In this document: positions 53,618 through 62,005 of the stretch, piece after piece
How positions within the stretch are numbered: the first letter of the stretch is position 1
Layout: each line of letters begins with the position of its first letter
NCBI RefSeq assembly: GCF_001713475.1
Contig: NZ_CP016499.1
Span: forward strand, 1,364,001 to 1,428,000
Direction: 5' to 3'
DNA: 64,000 nucleotides
DNA from: Agrobacterium sp. RAC06
Lineage (GTDB): Bacteria > Pseudomonadota > Alphaproteobacteria > Rhizobiales > Rhizobiaceae
Notes under the pieces: model-generated
What the model saw: only the letters and a program-made list of their open reading frames with translations
Told to the model about the DNA's origin: nothing
The model's database searches: none
Program-made: the position numbers and the translations under genes

Positions 53618-54814
53618 ATGAACATGCCCCGCACCCTCCTCGTCGCCGCGCTTGCGGTCTCGCAGATCCTTGGCTGGGGCACGACCTATGAAATGCCGGC
53701 CGTCTTCGGCCGGGCCATGGCGTCCGATCTCGGGCTTGCCAACGAGACCGCCTTTGCCGGGCTCACCGTGATGATGCTCGTCATGGCCTTTCTCGGCCCC
53801 TGGACCGGCCGGATGATCGCCCGTCATGGCGCTGCCCGCGTGCTCGCCATGGGCTCGGTCCTGATGGCATCCGGTCTTGCCATGCTGGCGCTCTCGACCG
53901 GCATCGTCACCTATGCGATCGCCTGGCTGATCCTCGGCGCCGGCGGATCATTTGCCCTGACGGTCCCGGCCTTTGCCGCCGTCGTCGAGCGCGAGGGCCA
54001 CAATTCCCGCCGCGCCATCGGCATACTGATGATCTTCACCGGGCTTTCCTCGGCGGTCTGCTGGCCGCTGCTGACGCTCGCCGGTGAGGCGTTCGGCTGG
54101 CGCGGGGCGCTTTTCGCCGCCGCCGCCGCCCAGCTCGCGCTGGCGCTTCCGATCCATCTGTCGCTCGGCCGCATCGCGATCACCCGCTCTGCGGAAGACC
54201 TCGCCGCGGACGCCAGGGAACCGCTGGAGTTGAGCCGTCGCATGGCGACGCTTGCCTTCCTCATGATTGCGCTCTCGACCTCACTCGCCAGCCTGATGAC
54301 CTTTGGTCTCTCGCCGCAGCTCCTGCATATCCTCGAACTCTCCGGCGCGACGCCGGCACTGGCGCTGCAGCTCGGATCGCTGCGCGCCGTCTTCGGCATT
54401 GCCGCCCGCGCCTTCGATCTGGTGCTCGGCAAGCGCTCCTCGCCTGTGACCACCGGGCTTGCCGGCATGGCCATGCTCACGGGCTCCACCCTGCTATTGA
54501 TCTTCTCATGCGGCACGCCCTCGAGCCTGCTGATGTTCACCGCGCTCTACGGCTTCGGCTCCGGCGTCACGACACTCGCCCGCGCCACGCTGCCGCTCGC
54601 CTTCTTCTCCGCCAGCCGCTTCGCCCGCCAGTCGGCGCGCCTCGCTCTGCCGCAAAACCTCGCCAATGCGACCGCCCCCGTTCTGATGACGGCCGTCATC
54701 GACCGCGCCGGCATCGATGCCGGCCTCGTGCTTGCCACCCTCTTCGCCACCACGGGTTTCGCGGCCATCCTGGCGCTGGCGGTGATTGCGAAGCGGGGAC
54801 AGGTCAAGGTCTAG
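53618..54814 (+). CDS. MFS transporter inserted in the GTA cluster
   Basis: Twelve-helix major facilitator of 398 aa, starting MNMPRTLLVAALAVSQILGW. It lies on the strand opposite to the GTA genes, with a repeat mosaic upstream. Its TAG stop shares the palindrome CTAG with the stop of the converging HEPN gene (54811-54814). The ribosome site is weak and an ATG six bases later is possible. Substrate unknown. Confidence 0.85.
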   Translation: MNMPRTLLVAALAVSQILGWGTTYEMPAVFGRAMASDLGLANETAFAGLTVMMLVMAFLGPWTGRMIARHGAARVLAMGSVLMASGLAMLALSTGIVTYAIAWLILGAGGSFALTVPAFAAVVEREGHNSRRAIGILMIFTGLSSAVCWPLLTLAGEAFGWRGALFAAAAAQLALALPIHLSLGRIAITRSAEDLAADAREPLELSRRMATLAFLMIALSTSLASLMTFGLSPQLLHILELSGATPALALQLGSLRAVFGIAARAFDLVLGKRSSPVTTGLAGMAMLTGSTLLLIFSCGTPSSLLMFTALYGFGSGVTTLARATLPLAFFSASRFARQSARLALPQNLANATAPVLMTAVIDRAGIDAGLVLATLFATTGFAAILALAVIAKRGQVKV

Positions 54815-55260
54815 GCGCGCGGTGGGCTCGACGTCGCTGCTGGCAATCGATCCGAGGCGAGAAGCTCGACGCCACAATGCCCCGCGAGATCGGTCAGGAT
54901 TTGCTTCAGCGTTGCGAGTGCCGCTTCCAATTCAACGCGCTCGGCCCGCGCCGGAATTCGACCGGCATCCTTGGGATAGCGACAGGTGGTCGCGAACACC
55001 GTCAAGAAAGTCAGTGTTGCAAACCGCGCCTTGAATGGATCCGTGTCGGGCAGAAGCTCCCGCAACACGTCGATACGGTGGCTGTCCCGGCGCTCGGCCC
55101 TGATACCTTCCGCCGTCAGAAGGGCCAGGAGCATTTTCTTCGCAGCCTGTTGTGCATGATAGGCGTCATTGCGGTTATCGGCAGCCGCAAGCAAGGTCGC
55201 CGCCTCCAGATCCTCACGCGCCAACCGCAGCGCGTTGGCGATATGCAGTTCAGCGGACAA
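54811..55260 (-). CDS. HEPN-domain protein (candidate HepT-type toxin)
   Basis: All-helical HEPN protein of 149 aa: the N-terminal HIANALRLAREDLEAATLLA helix and YHAQQAAKKMLLALL are typical. A candidate R-x6-H motif is Arg54/His61; the later RYP element (94-96) is also characteristic. Its start overlaps the end of the MNT gene by 11 bases. HEPN-MNT pairs form type VII toxin-antitoxin systems in which the MNT enzyme AMPylates the HEPN RNase; that role is inferred here. Confidence 0.8.
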   Translation of the reverse strand: MSAELHIANALRLAREDLEAATLLAAADNRNDAYHAQQAAKKMLLALLTAEGIRAERRDSHRIDVLRELLPDTDPFKARFATLTFLTVFATTCRYPKDAGRIPARAERVELEAALATLKQILTDLAGHCGVELLASDRLPAATSSPPRA

Positions 55261-55618
55261 GCAGGATACCGTCGTCTACGATATGGCTGGCCGCAGAATT
55301 TGCGACTTCGAGGTCCGCCTGGAATTCCGAAAGGCGCGCAACGGAAACGTCTGCATGCACCCCTGAGCCTTCCTGCAGACGCCAGCCGAACAGCGGCGAC
55401 ATCACCGTCTCCGGCGCGTCATCCGAAACGATTACCTTCAGATCCCAGTCGCTCTGAGCGTTGGCGTCACCGCGCGCACGGCTCCCATAAAGGATCACCT
55501 CGATGGGATTGCAGGCCGCGTCGATCCGCGCAAGCAAGGTCTGCAGCTCCGGAAACCTCTCAGGATCCGCCACCCGCCCGCTCAAGCTCTGCGCGATCTC
55601 GCCCATGGATCTTCCCAT
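55250..55618 (-). CDS. MNT-type nucleotidyltransferase (candidate MntA antitoxin)
   Basis: Minimal nucleotidyltransferase of 122 aa from the ATG at 55618. The catalytic pattern GS-x10-D-x-D is exact: Gly45-Ser46 and Asp57/Asp59 in YGSRARGDANAQSDWDL. The frame can extend to 55663. It precedes and overlaps the HEPN gene, the usual order for mntA-hepT. Confidence 0.85.
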   Translation of the reverse strand: MGRSMGEIAQSLSGRVADPERFPELQTLLARIDAACNPIEVILYGSRARGDANAQSDWDLKVIVSDDAPETVMSPLFGWRLQEGSGVHADVSVARLSEFQADLEVANSAASHIVDDGILLVR

Positions 55619-55684
55619 TGAAAAACCACCGCGAAGATACAGTATTCTGCCTTTGCGTTCCACAGCCTTGTTGTCTTGATGTCG

Positions 55685-56209
55685 TCAGCGCTTCAGCGCG
55701 TGACTGTCCGTCCAGGCACTGGTGATACCTCCGTCCGCACTGACGACCGCGCGCATCCACATCGACTCGCCTCGAATCATGAAGCCATTGCCAAAATCAC
55801 TCGTCTGCTTCGATATCTCGCCGGTAACAGCAGTCTTAAGATCGGTCTCGAACGTTTCAGCCTCCTGCGCGCCGCAGGCAGTCGTACCGCCGAGGGCACC
55901 GATGGAGCTCATGACCTCGAAAGTACAGGTCACGGACGCAAATGAACCGTAGTCCTGATAGAATACAGCGAAGGCAAAGCCGTCAGGAGAGGTGGCCGTA
56001 AACGAGCCAGATCGAGGTATGGGTCGATCCACCCGGTCTGTGTTTGCGTCCTTGGTCCAGCCTGGTCGCTCCGCCAGTTCTCGAAGGCGCTCGATGTCGG
56101 CGGCACCTGTAACGCAAAAATCGATCATTGCCGGCAACGGGCACGACGATGCCAGACTGACCGAATGCGTGGATGACAAAAGGACCATGGAGAGAAAAGC
56201 CCGCTTCAT
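55685..56209 (-). CDS. Secreted hypothetical protein
   Basis: Protein of 174 aa with a signal peptide (MKRAFLSMVLLSSTHSVSLASS) starting at 56209, followed by a soluble domain with cysteines at about 23, 32, 95 and 112 that could form disulfides. No known domain recognised. It lies between the HEPN-MNT pair and the tail-terminator gene and is not part of the known GTA set. Confidence 0.6.
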   Translation of the reverse strand: MKRAFLSMVLLSSTHSVSLASSCPLPAMIDFCVTGAADIERLRELAERPGWTKDANTDRVDRPIPRSGSFTATSPDGFAFAVFYQDYGSFASVTCTFEVMSSIGALGGTTACGAQEAETFETDLKTAVTGEISKQTSDFGNGFMIRGESMWMRAVVSADGGITSAWTDSHALKR

Positions 56210-56369
56210 CGAAACTCCTTTCAACGCAAATGTATGGAATCGAACGTCAATCGACAGAAACAAGCCTGCCACCGCACCCTTGAGGACACAACCATTTGTC
56301 CGCAGGCGGTCCAACATAGACACCTGGCATCCCAGCCCCACGTGACGCCCGGCTCCGAGCTTCGCTACC

Positions 56370-56768
56370 TCACTCCACCACCGCCCGATACACGGCCTCG
56401 GCCACGAACAACCCCGTCTTCACCTCGCGCCGGCTCACCGTCCGACGGTGGCGAAAGTTGACCAGTCGAAACTCACCCAGCATCTCGGGCAAGCTGTCGG
56501 CCAGCCGCCTCACCTCCGCCACCAGCCCTTCGGCCTCGCGGCGCGACACCGCGCTCCAGGCCTCGAGCGTCAACAGGATCTCAGCCCCCTCCGCCTCCCC
56601 GGTTGAAAAATCCCGCGCCTCGACCGCGCCGACGACAAGTGCCGGAAAGCGTTGCGGCCGGATCGTCCGGTCGGACAGTCCCTAGGGTCCGAGCGCGGTC
56701 GTCAGCGCCGTGTCCGCCTTGACCGCCTGTTGAAGCGCTGCAAGCAAGGCATTGACCGCATTCGTCAT
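56370..56768 (-). pseudogene. GTA tail terminator, DUF3168 family (RcGTA g8-like), with in-frame TAG
   Basis: The frame from ATG 56768 to the stop at 56370 encodes a complete DUF3168 protein of 132 codons (MTNAVNALLAALQQAVKAD..., then GLSDRTIRPQRFP, LTLEAWSAVSRREAE, VNFRHRRTVSRRE), except that codon 29 (56682-56684) is TAG. No frameshift is needed; upstream and downstream parts are in the same frame and join naturally (ALGP-stop-GLSD). In RcGTA the product closes the tail end and is required for head-tail joining. It is a nonsense mutant, a sequencing error, or depends on suppression. Confidence 0.85.
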
Positions 56769-56858
56769 ATTCCAGTCTCCCCAAGCTGTGCCAAGCAACA
56801 CCTACCGGCGCCTTTGTGCCCCTCGCGCACAGCCGGTGTCCGCGAAGCTTCCATTTGC

Positions 56859-57095
56859 CTAGCGGCCCGTCTGCGCCTCACCCGTCACCCGGTTATAGCG
56901 TCCGTCAGCGCCCAGTCCGTCGGTTGCCGACCCATCCGGCTCCATCGAGCCCCCGTCTTTCGATGCCGGCTCGCTGCGCTTTGCCACACGGACTGCCAGC
57001 GCCCGCCGCAAGATCGCGGCAAGCTGCGTGCCCGTCTCCTCCAGCGCCACGCCCCGCCGCCCGGATCCGCGCCCTTGTCCGGCGCCGCGGCTCAT
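56859..57095 (-). CDS. Small Gly/Arg-rich protein coupled to the GTA stopper gene
   Basis: Protein of 78 aa starting MSRGAGQGRGSGRRG. Its ATG overlaps the stopper gene's stop (ATGA), so it is translated with the GTA genes. The middle (ETGTQLAAILRRALAVRVAKR) may be helical; the tail is low-complexity. No family recognised. It lies between the g7-like and g8-like genes. Confidence 0.6.
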   Translation of the reverse strand: MSRGAGQGRGSGRRGVALEETGTQLAAILRRALAVRVAKRSEPASKDGGSMEPDGSATDGLGADGRYNRVTGEAQTGR

Positions 57096-57427
57096 CCCGT
57101 CACCTCGCGGCAAAGCGCCAGCTGAAACCGGCCCGTCTCGTCGGGGTCGCGCACCGCCAGGATCTCGAACACCCGCGCGCCTTTGCGAAATCGCTGCCCG
57201 GCCACGAGATCGCCACGCGAGCGCACCGTCACATGATGCGTGACGGTCGCCACAAGCCCCGGCCCCTTTTCCTCTTCGGCAAAGCTGCGCGGCTCGACCA
57301 GTGCCCAGACGCGGGCAATTTCAACGAAGCCCGTCACCGCCCCGCCCTGCCCGTCCTCGGCCACATCCGGTCGCTCCAGCGTAAGCCGCGCCGTCAGCCG
57401 CCCGGCATCGATATCCAGCATGACCAT
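57092..57427 (-). CDS. GTA head-tail stopper / head closure protein (RcGTA g7-like)
   Basis: Protein of 111 aa of the phage head-tail joining family (Phage_H_T_join). It starts near LDIDAGRLTARLTLERP and has the core WALVEPRSFAEEE and HHVTVRSRGDLVAGQRF, characteristic of the family. ATG 57427 follows the g6-like stop by 2 bp; ATG 57421 is an alternative. Confidence 0.88.
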   Translation of the reverse strand: MVMLDIDAGRLTARLTLERPDVAEDGQGGAVTGFVEIARVWALVEPRSFAEEEKGPGLVATVTHHVTVRSRGDLVAGQRFRKGARVFEILAVRDPDETGRFQLALCREVTG

Positions 57428-57429
57428 GG

Positions 57430-57999
57430 TCAGAGCCCCCTTTGGCAGAAGGGCGCGATCAGCCGGTCATAACCCGGCGGCACCATAGCCGGCTGCGCCT
57501 CGACCGCGACCACACCGCGGCAGGCATACATCGCCGCGACATGCGTGAGCATCGCCCGCTTCAGCGTCTCCGGCACATCCTGGCCGCTCTCGCCGAAGCC
57601 GGCTGACAATTCCACCTCGATCCCGTTCATTGCCCGCCCCGGCTGCGGCACGTCCCGCAGCCAGAGCCGCGCTGGACGCGCCTGACCGTCGAGCAAGTGG
57701 CCATCAAGATCCACAGCCTGCGGCTCGCCATCCCCGTCATAGACTGTCACCGCGGTCACCACCCGGACAGGCCCACGCGGAATGGTCACAATCCCATCCG
57801 CCGGCCAGTCGTCGAGGCAGAGCCGGAAATTCCTTTCCGCCAGCACCAGTCCCGTCCCCCGCTCCAGATGCTCGCGGGCGACGATGGCAAGCGCTGAAAG
57901 CAGCGCATCCTCCTCCTCCGTATCGAGCCTCAGATGCGCCCTGATCTCGACAAGCGTCAGCGGCTCCACCGTGGGTGGATTAAGTTCGATGATGGTCAT
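57430..57999 (-). CDS. GTA head-tail connector/adaptor (RcGTA g6-like)
   Basis: Protein of 189 aa of the phage gp6/TIGR02215 adaptor family. It has VEPLTLVEIRAHLRLD and EDALLSALAIVAREHLER (the usual gp6-type helical start) and a conserved C-terminal half ending IAPFCQRGL. The frame continues upstream into repeat DNA, so the ATG at 57999 is chosen. Confidence 0.9.
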   Translation of the reverse strand: MTIIELNPPTVEPLTLVEIRAHLRLDTEEEDALLSALAIVAREHLERGTGLVLAERNFRLCLDDWPADGIVTIPRGPVRVVTAVTVYDGDGEPQAVDLDGHLLDGQARPARLWLRDVPQPGRAMNGIEVELSAGFGESGQDVPETLKRAMLTHVAAMYACRGVVAVEAQPAMVPPGYDRLIAPFCQRGL

Positions 58000-58372
58000 G
58001 GGAGGTTCCTTGAAAACGAATTGCAGGTAGCCCCTCACCCTGAGGCGCCGGGCCACGCCCGGCCTCGAAGGGCGAGGCCACCCTGAAGAGTTGAGAGATG
58101 GATGCTTCGAGGGGCGCTCCGCGCCCACCTCAGCATGAGGGCGGTGGCGGGCCTCCCTCTCTTCTCCCCAGCGGGGAGAAGGTGGCGCGCAGCGCTCAGG
58201 TGCAACTTTTTGCACCGGGGATGAGGGGGAGCGAAGCTCAGGCTTACTATTCAACGCTTCGCCGCCCCCCCTCACCTCGCCTCCGCTGCGCTCGGCGCTC
58301 CTCTCCCCGAGGGGAGAGGCGGTCACGCGGCCGCAAAACCACCTCGCCCTCAAGCGGAGGGACACGCCACCC
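58000..58372. repeat. Palindromic repeat mosaic between capsid and adaptor genes
   Basis: Type A (58031-58077), inverted type A (58099-58142), then a composite at 58150-58326 containing CTTCTCCCCAGCGGGGAGAAGG, the hairpin GGTGCAA/TTGCACC (58199-58217) and CTCTCCCCGAGGGGAGAGG. The composite recurs in direct orientation at 60443-60620 with roughly 85 percent identity by eye. No gene in the gap. Confidence 0.82.
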
Positions 58373-59719
58373 TCACGCCCCGAACTTCACCAGCTTGATC
58401 GCCTCGAAGTCCTGCACCCCGCCGCCCACACGCTTCGTCGTGTAAAACAGCACGTAAGGCTTCGCCGAATAGGGATCGCGGAGCACGCGGACGCCAACGC
58501 GATCCACCACGAGATAACCCGCGCGGAAATCACCGAAGGCGATTGCCGTCGCATTGGCCGCAATCTCCGGCATGTCCTCGGATTCGGCGACCGGGAAGCC
58601 CATCAGCGAAGCGGGATCACCCGCCCGCGCCGGTGGCGCCCAGAGATAGTTGCCGTCGGCATCCTTCAGCTTGCGCACCGCGCCCTGGCTGCGACGGCTC
58701 ATGACGAAGGTGCCGTTCTGCCGGTGTCCCGCCTTCAGCGCATAGACCACGTTGATCAGCACATCGGATGCACCGCTTGCCGCGAAAGCCCCCGCCGCCC
58801 CCGTGGCAACGGTGCCGATCTTGCCCCATTCCCAGGCGCCGTCATCCACCTGGTCATAGGCCAGGAACCCCTTCGGCTTCAGCACGCCGTCACCCGACAC
58901 GAAGGCCTCGCCTTCCTGTTCGGCAAAGGCGATGTCGACTTCCGCCGCAATCCAGGCCTCGATATCGACAGCCGCATCGTCGAGCAGGCCTTGGGTCGCC
59001 GCCGGCATGGCATAGAGCTCCATGGTCGGGAAGGCGAGTTCGGCCAGTTCCGGCGTGCCGGTTTGCGTGCGCGCCGCCGTCTCCGCCACCCAGCCCGAGG
59101 CAAAACCCGAGGCGGCAAACGGCTTCTTCAGCACCGCGCCCGAGACCTGCCGCACGGTCGCCAGCGACCGGATCGGCGAGATCACGCGCAGCCTGCGGCC
59201 GATCTCCTCGTCCACCTGCTGCGGCACCAGATAGCCCCCGTCGCCGGAGACCCCCGCCGACAGCGCCTTCTGGTCGAGATCGCGCAGGGCCTGGTCGTCG
59301 CCGCGCCGCACATAGGCCTCGAAGGCCGCCTTGTGTTCGGCCAATCCCGCCTCGTCGCGACCGGGCCGCTCCAGCGCCGGACGGCGCTTCTTCAAGACGA
59401 GTTCGTCCAGCAGCCGGCTCTGCTCGTCGATCGCCTTGTTGATCCGCTCGACCTTGTCGCGGGTCACGACATCGCTCGACAGCTTCTCCTCGATCTCGCC
59501 CAGCCGCTCGTCATTGGCCTCCTTGAAGGCCTCGAAGGCATTCATGAATTCGGCAAAGGCCGCCGTCACCGTATCGGGCGCCGCCTTCACCTCGGGTGCT
59601 AGCCTCGCCGGCGCCCCCTTGGCCCGCTTGCCGCCTCGCCCGCCTGCAGCGGAGGCCCCACGCCCCACCGCATCCGTCCTGTCCTGCCCCGTCATCATTG
59701 CGTCTTCCATGTCGCTCAT
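58373..59719 (-). CDS. GTA major capsid protein, HK97 family (RcGTA g5-like)
   Basis: Capsid protein of 448 aa. A charged N-terminal region (about 45-120) is the coiled-coil scaffold (AFEAFKEANDERLGEIEEKL, split) removed by the protease. The HK97 core starts near 155 (GGYLVPQQVDEEIGRRLR) and includes IRSLATVRQVSGAVLKKP, VLKPKGFLAYD and GFPVAESEDMPEIA. The ATG at 59719 overlaps the protease stop (ATGA); 59710 is an alternative. Intact. Confidence 0.94.
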   Translation of the reverse strand: MSDMEDAMMTGQDRTDAVGRGASAAGGRGGKRAKGAPARLAPEVKAAPDTVTAAFAEFMNAFEAFKEANDERLGEIEEKLSSDVVTRDKVERINKAIDEQSRLLDELVLKKRRPALERPGRDEAGLAEHKAAFEAYVRRGDDQALRDLDQKALSAGVSGDGGYLVPQQVDEEIGRRLRVISPIRSLATVRQVSGAVLKKPFAASGFASGWVAETAARTQTGTPELAELAFPTMELYAMPAATQGLLDDAAVDIEAWIAAEVDIAFAEQEGEAFVSGDGVLKPKGFLAYDQVDDGAWEWGKIGTVATGAAGAFAASGASDVLINVVYALKAGHRQNGTFVMSRRSQGAVRKLKDADGNYLWAPPARAGDPASLMGFPVAESEDMPEIAANATAIAFGDFRAGYLVVDRVGVRVLRDPYSAKPYVLFYTTKRVGGGVQDFEAIKLVKFGA

Positions 59720-60291
59720 CCTTTCGTGAAGTGATTGTTCGCCATCGACCGAGCCGCCCGGCGCATCAGCCGGACAAGCTCGGTTTCCCTGTCGCGGCAA
59801 AACCGCCTGTGCTTGACATTGGACACTCTCGCTGTCGGCAGCATGGGAAAGGTCACCACCGAGATCTCCCAGAGATCGGCCTCGAGAATCCGCCGCACGC
59901 CCGTCTTGCGGTCCGCCCTCGTCTTGACCGCCCGAAACCCAATCGACAGCCCGTCGAGCGCGCCGGCCTTCATCAGCGCATGCACCTCGCGGGCGCGGCC
60001 GACATCGGTTGCAAGCTTGCCCTCGACATAAAGCCCCCGCTCATCCTCGCGGATGACAGTCCAGCGGCCGATCACCTCGGCCGGATCATGCTGAAAGAGC
60101 ATGCGCACGCCGCCCGCCCCGCGCTTCGTCAGCGACGCGGCAAAGGCCCCGGGCTCGATCGCATCGCGGCCAAGATCGACCTCGCCGAACAGGCTCGCAT
60201 AACCCGAAAACCGCCCGTCGCCCGCCACGCCCTTCAGCGTCAGCCCGGCATACCAAAACCGCGGCGCACCCGCCGTTTCCAAAGCCTGCAT
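59716..60291 (-). CDS. GTA prohead protease, U35/HK97 family (RcGTA g4-like)
   Basis: Serine protease of 191 aa that matures the capsid. Catalytic His68 is in MLFQHDPAEVIG and Ser116 in GLSIGFRAV. A GAGGAG 8 bases before the ATG at 60291 supports this start; the extra upstream frame is not supported. Its stop overlaps the capsid start. Confidence 0.93.
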   Translation of the reverse strand: MQALETAGAPRFWYAGLTLKGVAGDGRFSGYASLFGEVDLGRDAIEPGAFAASLTKRGAGGVRMLFQHDPAEVIGRWTVIREDERGLYVEGKLATDVGRAREVHALMKAGALDGLSIGFRAVKTRADRKTGVRRILEADLWEISVVTFPMLPTARVSNVKHRRFCRDRETELVRLMRRAARSMANNHFTKG

Positions 60292-60800
60292 GGCTTGTCT
60301 CCTCGTGATGTTGATTTGGTTTGGTCTCCTTGCGACGCGCAAAGGCGGTGCCCACCTGCCTGCCCCTTGAGGGGGGAGGTCGCCGCAATGCGGCGGGTGG
60401 GGGTGACGTGCGGACGCAGAACGGTTGGCACGGCAGCGGCGGGTCCCTCCCTCTTCTCCCCAGCGGGGAGAAGGTGCCCGAAGGTCTCAGGTGCAACTTG
60501 TTGCACCGGGGATGAGGGGGAGCGAAGCTTAAGTTGAACCTTCGACGCCTCGTCGATCCGCCCCCTCACCTCGCCTCCGCTGCGCTCGGCGATCCTCTCC
60601 CCAAGGGGAGAGGCGGTCACACAACCGCTCCCGGCTCCCCGTCAAGGGGAGGGTAGAGACCGGCGTCCCCCATCGCCCTCACCCTGAGGTGCCCTCGCCA
60701 TGCGAGGGCCTCGAAGGGTCGAGGCCAGCCGTATCACGCACACAGCATCCTTCGAGGCCCCTGCCTGCGCAGGGGCTCCTCAGGATGAGGGGTCACTGCG
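60292..60800. other. Repeat-filled gap between protease and DUF6107-like gene
   Basis: About 510 bp with no gene, almost entirely palindromic repeats (types A, B, C; see the repeat entry). Confidence 0.7.
60351..60791. repeat. Palindromic repeat mosaic (types C, B, A)
   Basis: Type C (60351-60407), the composite directly repeated from 58150-58326 (60443-60620), a short type C half (60640-60655), type A (60676-60725) and inverted type A (60747-60791). Confidence 0.82.
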
Positions 60801-61121
60801 TCACCCACCCACCCTGTCCCCCGCCCGGCACGTCAGCCGCACCAGTACACCCAGCCCCCACCAGGCGGTAAACGACGCCAATGTCGCCCCCGCCAGCATG
60901 ATCTCCGCCGTCGAGAGCCGCCCCTCAAGCCCCAGCTGTCCGGCGCCCCAGAGACCCGTCGGCCCGCCAAAGATCAGCCCGCAGGCAACCCCGGTCAGAA
61001 AACGCACGGCCGCCTCGCGGCGATGTTTGGGGAGGAGATAGACCAGCGAGATCGCGGAGCCCGCGACAGCACCGATCAGACGCGCGGAGGTCACCCCGCC
61101 ATCATGGCCGAAGTCAGTCAT
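60801..61121 (-). CDS. Small membrane protein in the GTA head module (DUF6107-like)
   Basis: Protein of 106 aa with two or three hydrophobic segments (about 12-32, 42-62 and 78-95) and a basic tail. It occupies the place between portal and protease where RcGTA has its small g3.5 gene and resembles DUF6107 proteins of rhizobial GTA regions as I recall them. Function unknown. Confidence 0.65.
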   Translation of the reverse strand: MTDFGHDGGVTSARLIGAVAGSAISLVYLLPKHRREAAVRFLTGVACGLIFGGPTGLWGAGQLGLEGRLSTAEIMLAGATLASFTAWWGLGVLVRLTCRAGDRVGG

Positions 61122-61233
61122 TTGTTCATCTTTCGCAGTTAGCTTTTAGGAGAGCGCCGGCCGGAACGATCCCGCCCTCAAGGCTGCGGCCGGCGCCCTT
61201 TTCCCCTTCAGCCCGAGCCGAGCGCTTCACCCG

Positions 61234-61944
61234 TCAGGTGAAGTGGCAGCGAATTGCCGAGTCAGTGGAGTCGCTTGACGGCGAAAATTCACAATCTGAT
61301 TCCGCCGGTTGAATTGATAGATGAAGCCGTGGCTGGCCCTGCCTGCCACGAACTGCGGTCAAAACCGCATCGTCCGAAACGTCAGCGACACCAGCCGCAC
61401 GCGCATCAATCACGTCCGACCGCCGCGCCGGGATCGCATGCGTCCAGTCGCGCCGCGCTGGTCCCGCGAGCACCAGCAGCGAACGCGGCTGCAAGATGAC
61501 TGCGCGCGTCTCGCCGCTTGCAAGGCATCCAAACCGCATCTCGCAGCCCGACAGCAGACTGAGCGAGGCTATCACCTCGCCGAAACAGGGCTCGCAATCG
61601 ACATGCGCGCTGATCCCCTGCCCGGGCAGATATTCATTGGCAATCACCTGGTCCGGCACGTCTGAGAAAAACCCGTCCGCCACCAGCCGCTCCGCCAGCC
61701 CCTTGAGCATGTCCGGCAGCGGCCCGATCCGGCTCTCCGCCGTGGCGCTCCTCGCCCGGTAGTCATAGCGATGGCCGAAATGCCGCACCCGCCGCTTCAG
61801 CTCGCCGCTCCACGCACCGGCGTCGAGGAAGGCGGCAAGCGCTACTTCCTGCAGAGGGATGATCCAGTCGGCGGTGAGGCTGGCACCGGGTGGCAGGTGG
61901 GGCTGGGTTTCCATAGGCGGTGTCCGTATCGGTAGAGCAAGCAT
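61234..61944 (-). CDS. AlkB-family 2OG-Fe(II) dioxygenase with C-terminal frameshift
   Basis: DNA/RNA alkylation-repair dioxygenase relative, intact up to about residue 180: ANEYLPGQGISAHVD holds iron ligands His114 and Asp116, and WTHAIPARRSDVID holds His169. The family's last strand, which carries the 2-oxoglutarate-binding arginines, is missing in this frame (ARAAGVADVSDD) but present in the +1 frame as RVRLVSLTFRTMRF followed by a stop at 61359-61361. One extra base near 61401-61406 explains this. As read, the ORF runs on to 61234 with unrelated residues. It is inserted between portal and DUF6107-like genes. Start at 61944 or 61914. Confidence 0.75.
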   Translation of the reverse strand: MLALPIRTPPMETQPHLPPGASLTADWIIPLQEVALAAFLDAGAWSGELKRRVRHFGHRYDYRARSATAESRIGPLPDMLKGLAERLVADGFFSDVPDQVIANEYLPGQGISAHVDCEPCFGEVIASLSLLSGCEMRFGCLASGETRAVILQPRSLLVLAGPARRDWTHAIPARRSDVIDARAAGVADVSDDAVLTAVRGRQGQPRLHLSIQPAESDCEFSPSSDSTDSAIRCHFT

Positions 61945-62005
61945 CCTAGTGCGGACATCTGTAACTGGCATCCGTGTGATGCTGGGGGATATTGCCAGCG
62001 GAACT

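Noticed and set aside
56370..56784. Frameshift in the tail-terminator gene
   Set aside because: Both halves are in the same frame; only a TAG codon interrupts them.
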